Part shown: positions 9,248 through 18,815 of the stretch, in pieces | How the letters are laid out: the number at the start of each line of letters is the position of its first letter | How positions within the stretch are numbered: the stretch's first letter is position 1 | NCBI GenBank assembly: GCA_002999035.1 | Contig: CP027241.1 | Coordinates: forward strand, 3,052,195 to 3,116,194 | Reading direction: 5' to 3' | Length of the DNA: 64,000 bases | Source of the DNA: Lachnospiraceae bacterium oral taxon 500 | GTDB taxonomy: Bacteria > Bacillota > Clostridia > Lachnospirales > Vallitaleaceae | Notes under the pieces: model-generated | What the model saw: only the letters and a program-made list of their open reading frames with translations | Database searches by the model: none | Told to the model about the DNA's origin: nothing | Program-made: the position numbers and the translations under genes

Positions 9248-9340
9248 TTAAGGCAAACGGATATTGGCATATCATTCCTGAATATCCATTTGCTTAACGT
9301 TTACACTAAGTCATTCCGGCAAATGCGAGCAGCCTGCCCG
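9248..9340 (-). repeat. Dispersed hairpin repeat, copy R2 (degenerate)
   Basis: Shows the conserved AAGGCAAACGGATA start, a short GGATATT/AATATCC stem, and the linker CATTTGCTTAACG found in other copies; the second stem is poor. Same orientation as the other copies. It lies just upstream of the RCC1/SLH gene. Confidence 0.55.
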
Positions 9341-9460
9341 ATTGCCACTCAGCTTTTCCGCCCGACCGAAAATCTGACCACAGATATTCTTTTCATCGCT
9401 GACCGGCATTACCTCCTTAAGCCGGCCGCCCATTAATATGTGAAAAATACTACTGCTTTT

Positions 9461-9997
9461 TTAACGGAAAAAAATATAAAAACCCATATATTCCGCTGCC
9501 AGATTGATCAGACAGCCGGCCGCAATCGCAATCGAAAACGGAAAATGCGCGGATTTATCGTAAGCGCCGGAAGCCTCATACGGCGCCAGCCGCAGAGTTT
9601 GAAAGAATAACAAAAAATACCGCCCTAAGTTTCCCAGCCGCTCTTTGGCATTCCGATAAAGAATCATTTTAAAAATCGATACCAACAGACCAACAGCAAA
9701 GATAAAGAATATCGCGTTGCCGATAAAACGATAGCCCATGATTGCTCCAATCGCCATCATGGCCTTAATATCGCCGGCCCGAAACATACGCAGATAAAAA
9801 AACGGAAAAAAGACGGCAAAGGGCAAAACCATCCCCCACAAACTATTCGCCCAACCGGCCCCGGGCAACACCAAATTAGTGAGAAATCCCAGCAGCGCCA
9901 AAGGAACACTGAACTTGTTTTTGATTTTTTGCTCACGCAGGTCGGTATAAAGACATACCGCCAGCAAAAGAATCAATTCCGCAATCTGTACACTCAT
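9461..9997 (-). CDS. Prepilin peptidase, A24 family (second copy in cluster)
   Basis: 178-residue polytopic membrane aspartyl protease of the TadV/CpaA type that would cut and perhaps methylate Flp-type prepilins. The first catalytic Asp is in CLYTDLREQKIKNKF, the second in FRAGDIKAMMAIG, where the family GxGD motif reads RAGD. About five to six membrane segments. The gene's ATG overlaps the stop of the preceding unknown by four bases (ATGA), so translation is probably coupled. A second peptidase of the same family is encoded at 13623-14207, which is unusual within one cluster; the two may serve different prepilins. Confidence 0.85.
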   Translation of the reverse strand: MSVQIAELILLLAVCLYTDLREQKIKNKFSVPLALLGFLTNLVLPGAGWANSLWGMVLPFAVFFPFFYLRMFRAGDIKAMMAIGAIMGYRFIGNAIFFIFAVGLLVSIFKMILYRNAKERLGNLGRYFLLFFQTLRLAPYEASGAYDKSAHFPFSIAIAAGCLINLAAEYMGFYIFFR

Positions 9998-10845
9998 TCT
10001 TCCGCTCCCTGATTCCAGCTTTCGATTTCATTTAGTAAAGATTCGAGCATATCCGCATCAACCTCAACCTTTTCTTTATTCTGATAATATGCCAACTCCG
10101 GCTCCTCGCCCCTTTGCGGCCTTGCTTTCAGCCTCAATTCGCCCGAAGTCTGATCTTTCAGGCTGACGGTCACCTCCAGCTCCATCAGTTTCAGATCCGG
10201 AGTTAAATAGCATTCCGCCACCAGCATCAGATTGTCCTGAATCAAAGCCTGAAGTTCCTGCCGGCGTTCCGGCGATAAATCCTGATCCGACACCTTCGAC
10301 AGCCATTCAATAAAATGGGCAGGCAATATATTGACACTGCTGACCAAATGCAGACAGGAAATACTGCCGCCGTATTCCCGCTCTAAGGACTGATAGCCCG
10401 CCTTTTGAAACTGCAATTCCTTAAGCCACTCAATCACCTTTTCCTGGGTCAGCTTGTTCTGCCCGTCACTCAAATGCCATAACTGCCCTTCCAGCAACGC
10501 CGGCAATTCAACCAGCCAGCCGGTTTGATCATGTGCCAGGTTCAGCAGATTGACCCGACCGAAGGTCTCATTCTCCAATTGCCAGCGGCTGTCTAATTTG
10601 CCGCCGCCGTAATCCAAATCTCCGGAGAAATTAAAAATAATCGGACTGTCCAACTGTTTCAAAATCAAGGAAAAGTCACCGCTGATCATCCATTTTTGGT
10701 TTTCCGGCAGACCCGATAAAGCCAGAAGTACATTTTGCTCGGCACTCAGCGCCCAGCCGAAGCCATACACAGCCGCCAGCGTAATCACGCTTAAAATCAG
10801 CGCAATTCCAATCCGAATTTTATTTTTTTGCTGCAATATTTTCAT
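9994..10845 (-). CDS. Membrane-anchored protein of unknown function in pilus cluster
   Basis: 283 residues. A basic N-terminus and one hydrophobic segment (IGIALILSVITLAAVYGFGWAL, split by none) leave the rest outside the membrane. The outer part is rich in beta strands (SGDFSLILKQL, IIFNFSGDLDYGG, MLVAECYLTPDLKLMELEVTVSL), resembling periplasmic carrier folds, but I do not recognise the family. It lies nine bases after the PP2C gene and overlaps the prepilin peptidase gene, so it is in the same operon. A role in sensing or assembly at the membrane face is only an inference from context. Confidence 0.75.
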   Translation of the reverse strand: MKILQQKNKIRIGIALILSVITLAAVYGFGWALSAEQNVLLALSGLPENQKWMISGDFSLILKQLDSPIIFNFSGDLDYGGGKLDSRWQLENETFGRVNLLNLAHDQTGWLVELPALLEGQLWHLSDGQNKLTQEKVIEWLKELQFQKAGYQSLEREYGGSISCLHLVSSVNILPAHFIEWLSKVSDQDLSPERRQELQALIQDNLMLVAECYLTPDLKLMELEVTVSLKDQTSGELRLKARPQRGEEPELAYYQNKEKVEVDADMLESLLNEIESWNQGAEE

Positions 10846-10853
10846 GCCTGTTC

Positions 10854-11618
10854 CTATCCTATTTTTTTAATATAAATATAACTCAAGTTATCTCCGGCTC
10901 CGTTTCGGTAAATTTCTTCCTTTATTCTCTGCCGATAATAATTTTCCGTATCCAAATCCATCGGCCGCAAAAAATCAAGCAACTGCTCCGGCGCGATATA
11001 TTGATACACACCGTCACTGCACAGCAGGATATCATAATTCAGCCAAAACACCTGACTGTCAGCCGTCACATTCCTGGCTCCGCCCAGACATTTAGTCAAA
11101 ATATTCTGGGCAATCCCGCTCTCACGCAAGGCTTGATCCGAATATCCCTGGTCCCGGAACTGCTGCTGATAGCTGTCGTCCCTGGTAAACTGAATCAAAC
11201 CGTATTCCCGGGCAAAATATCCGCGCGAATCACCGATATTTTTAATCAGCACCCGCCGATCCATTAAAAAAGCCAATGTCATGGTTGTACCGACCGCTGC
11301 CCCTCTTTGCTCACTATAGTCGCAAATCTGTTCATTAATCTGCCAAATCCAGCGGTCAATGCTCTCGGACATATCCCGCCAAGCCGTGGGGCTTGATAGG
11401 TAATTCGGCATTTCCTGATACCACCAGTATTCAAAGCCCGCTGTCACCATTTGACTGGCTTTTTCTCCATCCGATAAGCCGCCCATCCCGTCGGCCACTA
11501 CCGCCAAGCCAAGCTGCCGATTTGACTCCTGACCGGAAAGAAATAAAATCGAATCCTGATTATTTTTTCGTTTCGCGCCAATATCGCTGTCTCCGAAAAA
11601 CCAAAAATGTACGCCCAT
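10854..11618 (-). CDS. PP2C-family Ser/Thr protein phosphatase
   Basis: 254-residue metal-dependent phosphatase that would remove phosphate from Ser/Thr residues, most simply those set by the neighbouring kinase. Motifs in order: SDIGAKRKNNQDS near the N-terminus, VVADGMGGLSDGEKAS (metal-binding Asp and Gly), IGDSRGYFAREYGLIQFTRDDS, LLCSDGVYQYI and GAGDNLSYIYI at the end. All PP2C metal ligands appear present. Soluble, no membrane segment. GAGGGT precedes the ATG. It lies between the FHA gene and a membrane-anchored unknown, in one operon. Confidence 0.92.
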   Translation of the reverse strand: MGVHFWFFGDSDIGAKRKNNQDSILFLSGQESNRQLGLAVVADGMGGLSDGEKASQMVTAGFEYWWYQEMPNYLSSPTAWRDMSESIDRWIWQINEQICDYSEQRGAAVGTTMTLAFLMDRRVLIKNIGDSRGYFAREYGLIQFTRDDSYQQQFRDQGYSDQALRESGIAQNILTKCLGGARNVTADSQVFWLNYDILLCSDGVYQYIAPEQLLDFLRPMDLDTENYYRQRIKEEIYRNGAGDNLSYIYIKKIG

Positions 11619-11718
11619 ACTCTACCCTCTATGTGTGCTCAGCTTTTCTTTGTTCAAGTGCTGCGTGTCTGCCGTCAATAGGGGAATGCTTCCCGCAAGC
11701 CTGCCGCCACGGTTTTCC

Positions 11719-11750
11719 GTTCGGCTCTGCGTAATGGGGCAGAGCCGAAC
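11719..11750 (-). promoter_or_regulatory. Intercistronic hairpin between FHA and PP2C genes
   Basis: Perfect 12-bp stem (GTTCGGCTCTGC / GCAGAGCCGAAC) with an 8-base loop, just after the FHA stop codon. No T-run follows, so it is more likely an RNA-stability or processing element than a terminator. Confidence 0.5.
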
Positions 11751-11767
11751 AGTATTTCACATCAGAA

Positions 11768-13606
11768 TTAAAAGATTTCAAATACCAGTACGGTATTGCC
11801 GATTCGGATTTCGTCACCGTGATTAAGCGGATAATACTGATTGACATCTAAACGCTTGCTGTTTAACAAGGTACCGTTCTTTGATCCGATATCGACTAAA
11901 TAATAACCGCCGTTTTGCATTTCCACCTGGCAATGCATGCCGGAAACGCCGGGATCGGATATTTTCCAGTCCGCGTTCCGTCCGAGGCGATAAGGACTGT
12001 TCATAATTTTCCGCTTGTCGCCGCCGTTCTTGATACTTAAAAAAGCTCCGCTTTCCTGTTGAAACAACACAGTTCCGCCACCCTGAGCCGATTGATTGGC
12101 ACCACCCATAATCATCGTCCCCTCTGCTTCCGGCATTCCTATTTCTTCATAAACCGGCGGTGTCATCGGCGGTGCCGACTGCTGCATCGGTTGAACCGGT
12201 TGTACCGGCTGGTTCATTGGCATCGGCACTTGCCCCATCGGCGGCATCGGCGGATTCACCGGTGTCGGCGCTTGATTCATCGGCGGTACCGGTGAATTCA
12301 TCGGTCTGCCGCCCATCCCCGGGGCACCTCCGCCCGACATTCCCGGTGCGCCCGGTTTCGGAGTAACCATGCCCGGCACTTTGCCTCCGCTTTTGGGAGT
12401 TTTCCCGGGTTTTGGTGCGACCGGCCCAGAATTTTTATCCGGCTGCCCGCCGGCCGGCTGCTTGGCCACTCCCAGTTTCAGCCAGATCAGGAGCAAACCG
12501 CCAATCACAATTGCCGCCAATAAAATAACGTTTAAAATATCCAAATTACCCTGGTCATTTTTCAAAACTCCGGCTACAAGCATCAAGACAACTACAACCA
12601 CGATTACGACATGCCCGATAATCAATACCGGCACATTCCATTTGCCGCCCGCTTTTGGTGCCGGAGCCCCTTTCGGCGCGGCTCCCGGATATTTACTCTG
12701 ATTTGCCATCGGCGGAACGGGCGCAAAGCCGGAATTTTTAGGCTGATTCGGCATCGGCGGAGCCGGTGCAAACCCGGGATTTTGAGGTTGCTTCGGCATC
12801 GGCGGAACCGGTGCGGCCGGCGTCGGTGCCGGAGAATAACCGGATTGGTTCGGCCCCTGCATCATTTGAATATTGGATCGCGGCGGATAATCAGCCGGGG
12901 CTGACATATTCTGCGGCGAGTTCATCTGGTTCTGCGGCATTGCTGCCGGCTGCGGCTCGCTGACAGCCGGCGTGACCGGCTGAGCCGGATACGGATCAGC
13001 CGCCCGTTGCGGCTGGGCTCCGCCCCAATTACTATTTTGTCCGCCCATGCCCTGCGCCTCTGCCTGAATCTGTCTCTGCAAATCCGCAGCAGAAAAGACC
13101 GACTGCTGTTCGGCTAAACGCATCTGCTTGGTCAAAAACAGCAGACAGGCATCGCTTCCCGCCTGAGTCAAGAGTTCCTGAATCAGTTTTTTCCAGGCCA
13201 GCGCCAAACTCTGATAATCCTGCATCAACGGCAGATAAACACCGTAAATCTCGCCCTTGGGATCAACCCAGATATACTCCGGATCCAGCACTAAATTAGC
13301 CGGTGCCAGCAAAGGATATTTTTCAACATCCTGAATCAATTTTAACAGCCTTTGCAGCACTCGAAGCAGCTCGTCTTTCTCCGTCGCACTGCCCCGAAAA
13401 TTACTGATATATTGACCAAGCGGCTGCATCCCGCCAACCGTATAAACCAGTTCGGCTGTGCCGTCAATCATGGTCTTTTCCATTTGCGCCAAGCCCGGAA
13501 TTTGCAGCTGCCGAGCTGCCGTTAATTGTTCATTATCCAGTTGGCTGATATCCTCTAAAGGATAGTACAGCCTCTTGCTGCCGTCCACTTTTACATAAAA
13601 CGCCAT
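11768..13606 (-). CDS. FHA-domain protein with DUF6382-like N-terminus and membrane segments
   Basis: 612 residues. The N-terminal 180 residues resemble the DUF6382 domain found with FHA in Clostridia (MAFYVKVDGSKRLYYPLED ...). Two Pro/Gln/Met-rich low-complexity stretches (about 200-315 and 395-490) flank two hydrophobic helices (about 329-350 and 358-375). The C-terminal 95 residues are a forkhead-associated domain with YRLGRNADW, SGMHCQVE and GSKNGTLLN, carrying the Arg, Ser-x-x-His and Asn used to bind phosphothreonine. It is the reader for a kinase/phosphatase pair and sits between the prepilin peptidase and PP2C genes. GAGGAGG precedes the ATG. Role in assembling the pilus machinery is inferred. 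Confidence 0.88.
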   Translation of the reverse strand: MAFYVKVDGSKRLYYPLEDISQLDNEQLTAARQLQIPGLAQMEKTMIDGTAELVYTVGGMQPLGQYISNFRGSATEKDELLRVLQRLLKLIQDVEKYPLLAPANLVLDPEYIWVDPKGEIYGVYLPLMQDYQSLALAWKKLIQELLTQAGSDACLLFLTKQMRLAEQQSVFSAADLQRQIQAEAQGMGGQNSNWGGAQPQRAADPYPAQPVTPAVSEPQPAAMPQNQMNSPQNMSAPADYPPRSNIQMMQGPNQSGYSPAPTPAAPVPPMPKQPQNPGFAPAPPMPNQPKNSGFAPVPPMANQSKYPGAAPKGAPAPKAGGKWNVPVLIIGHVVIVVVVVLMLVAGVLKNDQGNLDILNVILLAAIVIGGLLLIWLKLGVAKQPAGGQPDKNSGPVAPKPGKTPKSGGKVPGMVTPKPGAPGMSGGGAPGMGGRPMNSPVPPMNQAPTPVNPPMPPMGQVPMPMNQPVQPVQPMQQSAPPMTPPVYEEIGMPEAEGTMIMGGANQSAQGGGTVLFQQESGAFLSIKNGGDKRKIMNSPYRLGRNADWKISDPGVSGMHCQVEMQNGGYYLVDIGSKNGTLLNSKRLDVNQYYPLNHGDEIRIGNTVLVFEIF

Positions 13607-13622
13607 AATACTCCTCCTCGTG

Positions 13623-14207
13623 CTAAAAACATAAATATATCAAGTATGCCGCTGCTAAAAAGGGAATAAACGGTACTTCCGTTTTGCGGGTAGCTTTGCG
13701 GCTGACCAGCAAAACCAATCCGACGGTGCCGACCAGTACCAGCGCCATCAGGACTATGACTCCGGCAGTTTGATATCCGCCCAAAAGACAAAGCAGCGGA
13801 ATCGCAACCGCATCCCCATAGCCGATTGCCTGTTTACTGTACTTGGCCAGCAGGTAAAAAATACCAAATAAAACAACAGCCACCAAGGGATTAATCCAAT
13901 CACCCTGCGCCAGATGCAGGATGATAACCGGCACCAAAAATACCGGATAAAGCTCCAGCGGCACTTCTTTTTTACGGATATCTTCGGTCACGCTGGCCAA
14001 AAACAGCGTCAGCATCCATAAATTACGGAGCCAAAAGGCATTAAAGCCAAACCGAAAATACAAATACAGTGCGGCTGCCAGATAAATGGCGACCGGAATC
14101 AGCCGCCATGCTATATGCGGCTTTTCTTCCGGATACAGCCATTTATCTACACCGGCTGCCAAAAGCAGGAGCAAGACCACTATTACCGCAATTACCACTC
14201 CATTCAT
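13623..14207 (-). CDS. Prepilin peptidase, A24 family (TadV/CpaA-like)
   Basis: 194-residue polytopic membrane protease. Both catalytic aspartates are visible: LASVTEDIRKKEVP and a canonical GYGD in QAIGYGDAVAIPLL. It would process the Flp pilin and the TadE-like pseudopilins encoded just upstream. I start at MNGVV, four bases before the end of the previous gene's region, because GGAG stands nine bases upstream; the longer frame adds 19 charged residues inside the upstream gene. Its closeness to the pseudopilin genes makes it the likely main peptidase of the system. Confidence 0.85.
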   Translation of the reverse strand: MNGVVIAVIVVLLLLLAAGVDKWLYPEEKPHIAWRLIPVAIYLAAALYLYFRFGFNAFWLRNLWMLTLFLASVTEDIRKKEVPLELYPVFLVPVIILHLAQGDWINPLVAVVLFGIFYLLAKYSKQAIGYGDAVAIPLLCLLGGYQTAGVIVLMALVLVGTVGLVLLVSRKATRKTEVPFIPFLAAAYLIYLCF

Positions 14208-14211
14208 ACGT

Positions 14212-15021
14212 CTAATCTCCAATCCAGGCTCGCGCCGTCTTGCGAACAGTTCTTTCCATCTCAATTTCCGGCGCGATAAACAGCGGAATTGCTATTTTAT
14301 ATTTAACATTAACAGTCAACAGCCGGTCTAAGCCCGTACTCTTATCGGTATAGAGGATGCCGTTGTCGCCCATATCCACGGTCATTCGGCGAATTCGGTA
14401 ACGGTCGGCGTTCGGTCCCATCCGGTGGCGAATCTCTTTGAGCATATAGCTGCTGATAAAATACTGCAGCCCCTTGGAAATTCCTTTGCTGACCAGACTC
14501 AGCCCCAGACCCTTCGGGTCGCTGGCCAGGTCTTTGACATTGCCGAAAATTTCGGTAATGTTCTGCTTGCTGTCTTTCAGCTTGCCCAAGGTGCCTTTAA
14601 ACTGTCCCGTCAGCTCTTTCTTAAAGGGCAGCAGGCTTTTGATAATCGGTATGACCTTGCCATTTTTCCAGGCGCTGACCAAAGCTTTGCCGGCGTCGCC
14701 CAGGGAAAAAGATAAAATATCATCCTTGACCGCCGCCGCGTCCTCCGCCACCTGCTTACTTTTTTCAATCGTCGCCTCCAGCTTTTCACTGCTCTTTTTG
14801 GTGCGCTCGGCAATGACGTCGCCGATTTCAATCACGCCCATCTGATCCAGATAAAAGAACTTATTGCCAACGTCCTGAATGGCGGCGGCCGCCGCCGCGT
14901 CAATCAAGTCCTGAACATAATAGGACTGAATCATATAGGATAGGGTCAAAACCGCGAAAATATACACCGGCAGCACAACCGCCGCCTCCAGCGTCAAAGC
15001 GCCTCGATATTTCTTTTTCAT
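14212..15021 (-). CDS. TadE/TadF-like pseudopilin
   Basis: 269 residues. The N-terminus KKKYRGALTLEAAVVLPVYIF has a prepilin cleavage site (G before ALTLE, Glu at +5) and a hydrophobic helix; this is the TadE-type class. The remaining part is charged and helical, then ends in beta strands. Start at MKKKYRG, with AAAGGAG upstream; a longer frame exists without a site. It follows the TadG-like gene by 16 bases. As a minor pseudopilin it likely primes or anchors pilus assembly. It is longer than a typical TadE (about 130-200 residues). Confidence 0.8.
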   Translation of the reverse strand: MKKKYRGALTLEAAVVLPVYIFAVLTLSYMIQSYYVQDLIDAAAAAAIQDVGNKFFYLDQMGVIEIGDVIAERTKKSSEKLEATIEKSKQVAEDAAAVKDDILSFSLGDAGKALVSAWKNGKVIPIIKSLLPFKKELTGQFKGTLGKLKDSKQNITEIFGNVKDLASDPKGLGLSLVSKGISKGLQYFISSYMLKEIRHRMGPNADRYRIRRMTVDMGDNGILYTDKSTGLDRLLTVNVKYKIAIPLFIAPEIEMERTVRKTARAWIGD

Positions 15022-15037
15022 ATCCGCTCCTTTCCGC

Positions 15038-18000
15038 CTAATAACCGGCAACCGTGCGCAGTCGGAAATCCACTCTTTCATAATCGGATTCCTTGACCGT
15101 GATGGCCGACGATTGCTTTTTGGCGATTTGAATCAGCCTGGGCAGGAACAAATACGGCACATTAAACCCGATTTCAATCCTGACGCCGGCCATATATTCA
15201 CTCAGCTGCTTGCCTTCCCGGAGCTGAACCAGATCCAGAATTCGGAACATTTTGTCATCTTCCTCGATGAAAATCAGGTACATCCGCAGATAATCCTCAT
15301 AGCCCAGCTTAAAACCGGAAGAAGCCTTTTCGGTGGTAGAAACTTTTCCGTCTCCGCTTCCGATCGCCTCCGACAAAACGCTTTGAACATTATCATTGTA
15401 ATACTTCTGTACCCCTTCCGCGCCCTGCTCTATCTTGGTGTTGAGGTAGCCGGTCACATCTTCCTTGACCTTTTCCTTTTGTTCGTTGATTTCCTGATTA
15501 ATCGGGTCAAAGACGAGTTCATCCAATTTCTCTTCCATCTTTTTCCGAAGCTCCGCCTTTTTCTCATCCAGCAGCGATTTGATACCGCCGTCCTGCTTGA
15601 TCGCTTTGAGAATCTGCGCCGCGCTTGGCATATCCTGCTCATTCAATGCATTCGCCAGTTTTTCGTTCACAATATCCATCAGCTTTGAGCCTAAATTGCC
15701 TTCCGCCGCGGTCTTAATCCCCAGCGCCACCTCGGTGTTCATCAGCTTACTAATGAAACCCTTATCAACCTTCTGAACCCATTTTGAGTTGCCCAGCTTT
15801 TCGGCTTGCGCCCGGGCTTTTTCAACATACACCAGATATTTGCCGACTACTGCTTCAACATAATTATCGAGTGACTTTTCCAAATCGCTGACCGCCGACT
15901 CAACCGCATGATACTTACTGGTTACAAATTCCTCAACTTCCTTGACCTTGAGCTTATCGCCGATCGCGTCCGTCATTTTATTCACTTGTTTGTCAATGTA
16001 CTCTTTCGCGTGTTCTTCCAATCCCTTCACTTTTTCGGTGATATAGTCATCAACTGCGTTCGCGCCATTTTGAACCGCTTTTTGGGCCGCATTCGCCGCC
16101 GAACTGATGGCGGCCTCGGCAACGGTCTTGAGCAGTGTGGCAACCCCGGACGGAGCCAGCATAAATTCGCCGCTGCACTTTAAGAACGCTACTTTTTGCC
16201 CCAGCCGCAGAATAAAGACGTCAACCACCGATTCGGCAATGGCCCACAGGACACAAATAACAACATAAACCAGCGGATAAATCGGCGGGAAAATAGCGGT
16301 GATCGCCGTTGCCAGCGCACTGGCCAAACCGGTCGTCTCCGGATCGGTAAAAACATACAGCAGGTTTGGCAGCACCCGAAGCCCCATAATCTTCAGGGCA
16401 ATGTCCTTATTGTTGTCCTTATCCGTTCTTTCGCCGGCAATAATATATTCGATTTCCGACTCTAACTTCAAATCCTCGGCCTTGGGATTCTCATTTTTAT
16501 CCTGAAAGCGGAGATTAATCTGAGAACTGTATTCCCCCTTGCCGGTCACGCTCGAACGGAAAGCGGTCATGATATACTCATTGACATAAATCGTGCCCAG
16601 CGGATCATCGGTCAGCCGCTTAAAGCTCTCAACTATGTTTTTAATGGCGCTCAGCCAGCTTTTGGACGACTTGGCCGCCTTCTTGTTGCCCTTCGAGCTG
16701 CCGGTATTGGAATCAAGCGCTTCCTCATCAGGAGCCTCCGTGTCGTCTGCCTTGGAAAAACGCGCCTGCGAGGGCAGCGCCTTAAACTCCTTTTTGCTCA
16801 ACTCTTTGTCGCTGCCGAAGGAAAACAGGTCTGAAAAAAACTGTTTGGCAATACCTAAGATTTTACCAAACGAACCGGAAGCCTTCTCGGAGCCTTTTTT
16901 CGCGTTTTCAACCGACTCGCCGACCCGAGTAAAGAGCTGCTCTTTAGTAAAATCAATATGCATGCTTTGGCAGTTTGCCAAATATTTTTGACGCGCATCC
17001 TGAAAATCTTTTTGAACATCCTCATCAAAAACCTCCGGCGGGAACCAAGTCTCCGGCCGCTTCCCACGAATTTTCTTAATCAGATCATCTCTCTGGACAA
17101 GCAGCGGGCTCATCGACTTCTTCTTACCGAGGTAATTGGGCATATTCTGGAGCGTCACCTGCTCAAGATCCCCGGCCGTCAGCTCATAATAATCAATCCC
17201 GCCGTACTCCGGACAGGCCGGCACACACAGAAGCGCGATCATATCGTCCAGCACTTCGATGTTGTAATCAAACTTAGCTTCGGCTTGTACCTTTTGCAGC
17301 TTCTCCCGCATCAGGGCAATCATTTCCAGCTTATCTTCCAGCATCGGCTCGGTCCTGGCGACATAATTGGCATCCTTTTCCTGGGAGCCGGCCAAATTGT
17401 CCTTTTCCTTCCGCACCTGCGCCTCGTAATCATTCAAGTATTTAGCCACATTCACCAGCTCATCTCTGGCTTTTATATTGGAGGCCTTCAGCCCCTGCAA
17501 AATCTTGTAATTTCTTTCGGTCAGGCGATAGCAGGTCTCCAGCCAGCGGGCGTCTTTATTCAGCCCAACGTTAAGATAATTAAGGGTCGTCATCAACTCC
17601 GTATCAATCGGCGTCGTCGGCTGCGCTTTTTCTTCCTCGGTCTGCGCCTCATAATACTCTGCATAATATTTGAGTAACTTCATTAAAGACAGTATCTCAT
17701 CGGTACCGCCATATTCTTCATAATCAAACCTCGACAGCGACAGCATGTTCGCCAGTACCGGATAAGCCTCGTGAATACCAAGTTCTTTCAAAATATCCAG
17801 CTTGTCGTCCAGGCCTTCTTCCCCGGCCTTCTTTTTGTCTTCCAAGACTTCATAAAACCCCGCCAGCTCCCAGTCATGGGCACACACTAAGGCGGGCATG
17901 TCAAATATCTCGGTCATCTCATCCAGCCCGGCGTTCCAAACATGTATTTTGTCTGCTTTAAGCCAGTTTTTTTGAAAATGGGCGGCATAATTGTCAAGAT

Positions 18001-18679
18001 CAAGATCGGCTAACGCGTCATGAAAAAGATTCCGATCCTTCATGTTAATATTGGGGGCATAAGGATTTTCGGCCGCGAAGTCAATCAGCGACCGAACAAA
18101 ATAGCCGTTGGCGTCTTTGGGATTTTGGGCAATATACTTATAATCCGGCGCGTCATCCAAAAACGTCCAACCATGCACATAATAGCGGTATTCGTTGAGC
18201 GCGTCCAAAAAATCCGAGCCGCTCAGCTCCGTATCAACCCGATCGGTGAACTTATCGCCGCTGGAGGTGATGCTTTTGAACGAGCTGAACATGGAATAAA
18301 TCTTGCTGACCGCAATCAGCGGCCCGCGGAACTTCATATATTCGAGGATTTGCTCCTTGATTTCGGACGCGTTCATATCAACGGCCGAAATCTTCTTATC
18401 GGCGCTGCCCAGGCTGCCCGCCTGAAAGTTTTCCTTGAGCAGAAAATTGGCTCTTTCCTGCAGCTTTTCGCTCGGCGCCATAAACAGGCCGTAATTGTCC
18501 TGAAACGATTTATCATACTTGGTAATCAGGGAATTGGCGGTGATTTCCATCGCCCGCTGCGCCTGTACCTTATACACATTCATTCTGGCAAAATCCAGAA
18601 CCGACAGTCCGATCAATAAAACGGACATGAAGATTACTCCAAAGTAGAGAGTAAACGCTCCCTTCCTCTTTCTTCCCAT
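15038..18679 (-). CDS. Giant TadG-like protein (DUF5702 type)
   Basis: 1213 residues. The N-terminus RKRKGAFTLYFGVIFMSVLL looks like a prepilin leader with a Gly before AFTL, but position +5 is Tyr, not Glu. One N-terminal membrane helix, then a long helical, Lys/Glu-rich body with several predicted coiled coils, a hydrophobic stretch near 770-810 (AIFPPIYPLVYVVICVLWAI) and another coiled-coil region to about 1120. This architecture matches the large proteins annotated DUF5702 in Gram-positive Tad loci. Start has GAGGTG upstream. It lies between two TadE-like genes. It may span the wall or tether the pilus base; that is inference. Confidence 0.8.
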   Translation of the reverse strand: MGRKRKGAFTLYFGVIFMSVLLIGLSVLDFARMNVYKVQAQRAMEITANSLITKYDKSFQDNYGLFMAPSEKLQERANFLLKENFQAGSLGSADKKISAVDMNASEIKEQILEYMKFRGPLIAVSKIYSMFSSFKSITSSGDKFTDRVDTELSGSDFLDALNEYRYYVHGWTFLDDAPDYKYIAQNPKDANGYFVRSLIDFAAENPYAPNINMKDRNLFHDALADLDLDNYAAHFQKNWLKADKIHVWNAGLDEMTEIFDMPALVCAHDWELAGFYEVLEDKKKAGEEGLDDKLDILKELGIHEAYPVLANMLSLSRFDYEEYGGTDEILSLMKLLKYYAEYYEAQTEEEKAQPTTPIDTELMTTLNYLNVGLNKDARWLETCYRLTERNYKILQGLKASNIKARDELVNVAKYLNDYEAQVRKEKDNLAGSQEKDANYVARTEPMLEDKLEMIALMREKLQKVQAEAKFDYNIEVLDDMIALLCVPACPEYGGIDYYELTAGDLEQVTLQNMPNYLGKKKSMSPLLVQRDDLIKKIRGKRPETWFPPEVFDEDVQKDFQDARQKYLANCQSMHIDFTKEQLFTRVGESVENAKKGSEKASGSFGKILGIAKQFFSDLFSFGSDKELSKKEFKALPSQARFSKADDTEAPDEEALDSNTGSSKGNKKAAKSSKSWLSAIKNIVESFKRLTDDPLGTIYVNEYIMTAFRSSVTGKGEYSSQINLRFQDKNENPKAEDLKLESEIEYIIAGERTDKDNNKDIALKIMGLRVLPNLLYVFTDPETTGLASALATAITAIFPPIYPLVYVVICVLWAIAESVVDVFILRLGQKVAFLKCSGEFMLAPSGVATLLKTVAEAAISSAANAAQKAVQNGANAVDDYITEKVKGLEEHAKEYIDKQVNKMTDAIGDKLKVKEVEEFVTSKYHAVESAVSDLEKSLDNYVEAVVGKYLVYVEKARAQAEKLGNSKWVQKVDKGFISKLMNTEVALGIKTAAEGNLGSKLMDIVNEKLANALNEQDMPSAAQILKAIKQDGGIKSLLDEKKAELRKKMEEKLDELVFDPINQEINEQKEKVKEDVTGYLNTKIEQGAEGVQKYYNDNVQSVLSEAIGSGDGKVSTTEKASSGFKLGYEDYLRMYLIFIEEDDKMFRILDLVQLREGKQLSEYMAGVRIEIGFNVPYLFLPRLIQIAKKQSSAITVKESDYERVDFRLRTVAGY

Positions 18680-18815
18680 GGCTGCACCTCATCTCTTTTT
18701 TTATCTCTATCTATAAAATCTGTAAATAATTTTGGGATTTGTGTTGCAAAGAGTTTTTCCTTCGACTGATTCGAAGGATTTCCTCAACCCTTTTATTTAA
18801 GCGAATTCTCTCCGA

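Noticed and set aside
9341-9460. Possible riboswitch upstream of the RCC1/SLH gene
   Set aside because: I see an AAGGAGG and short helices but no match to a known riboswitch core.
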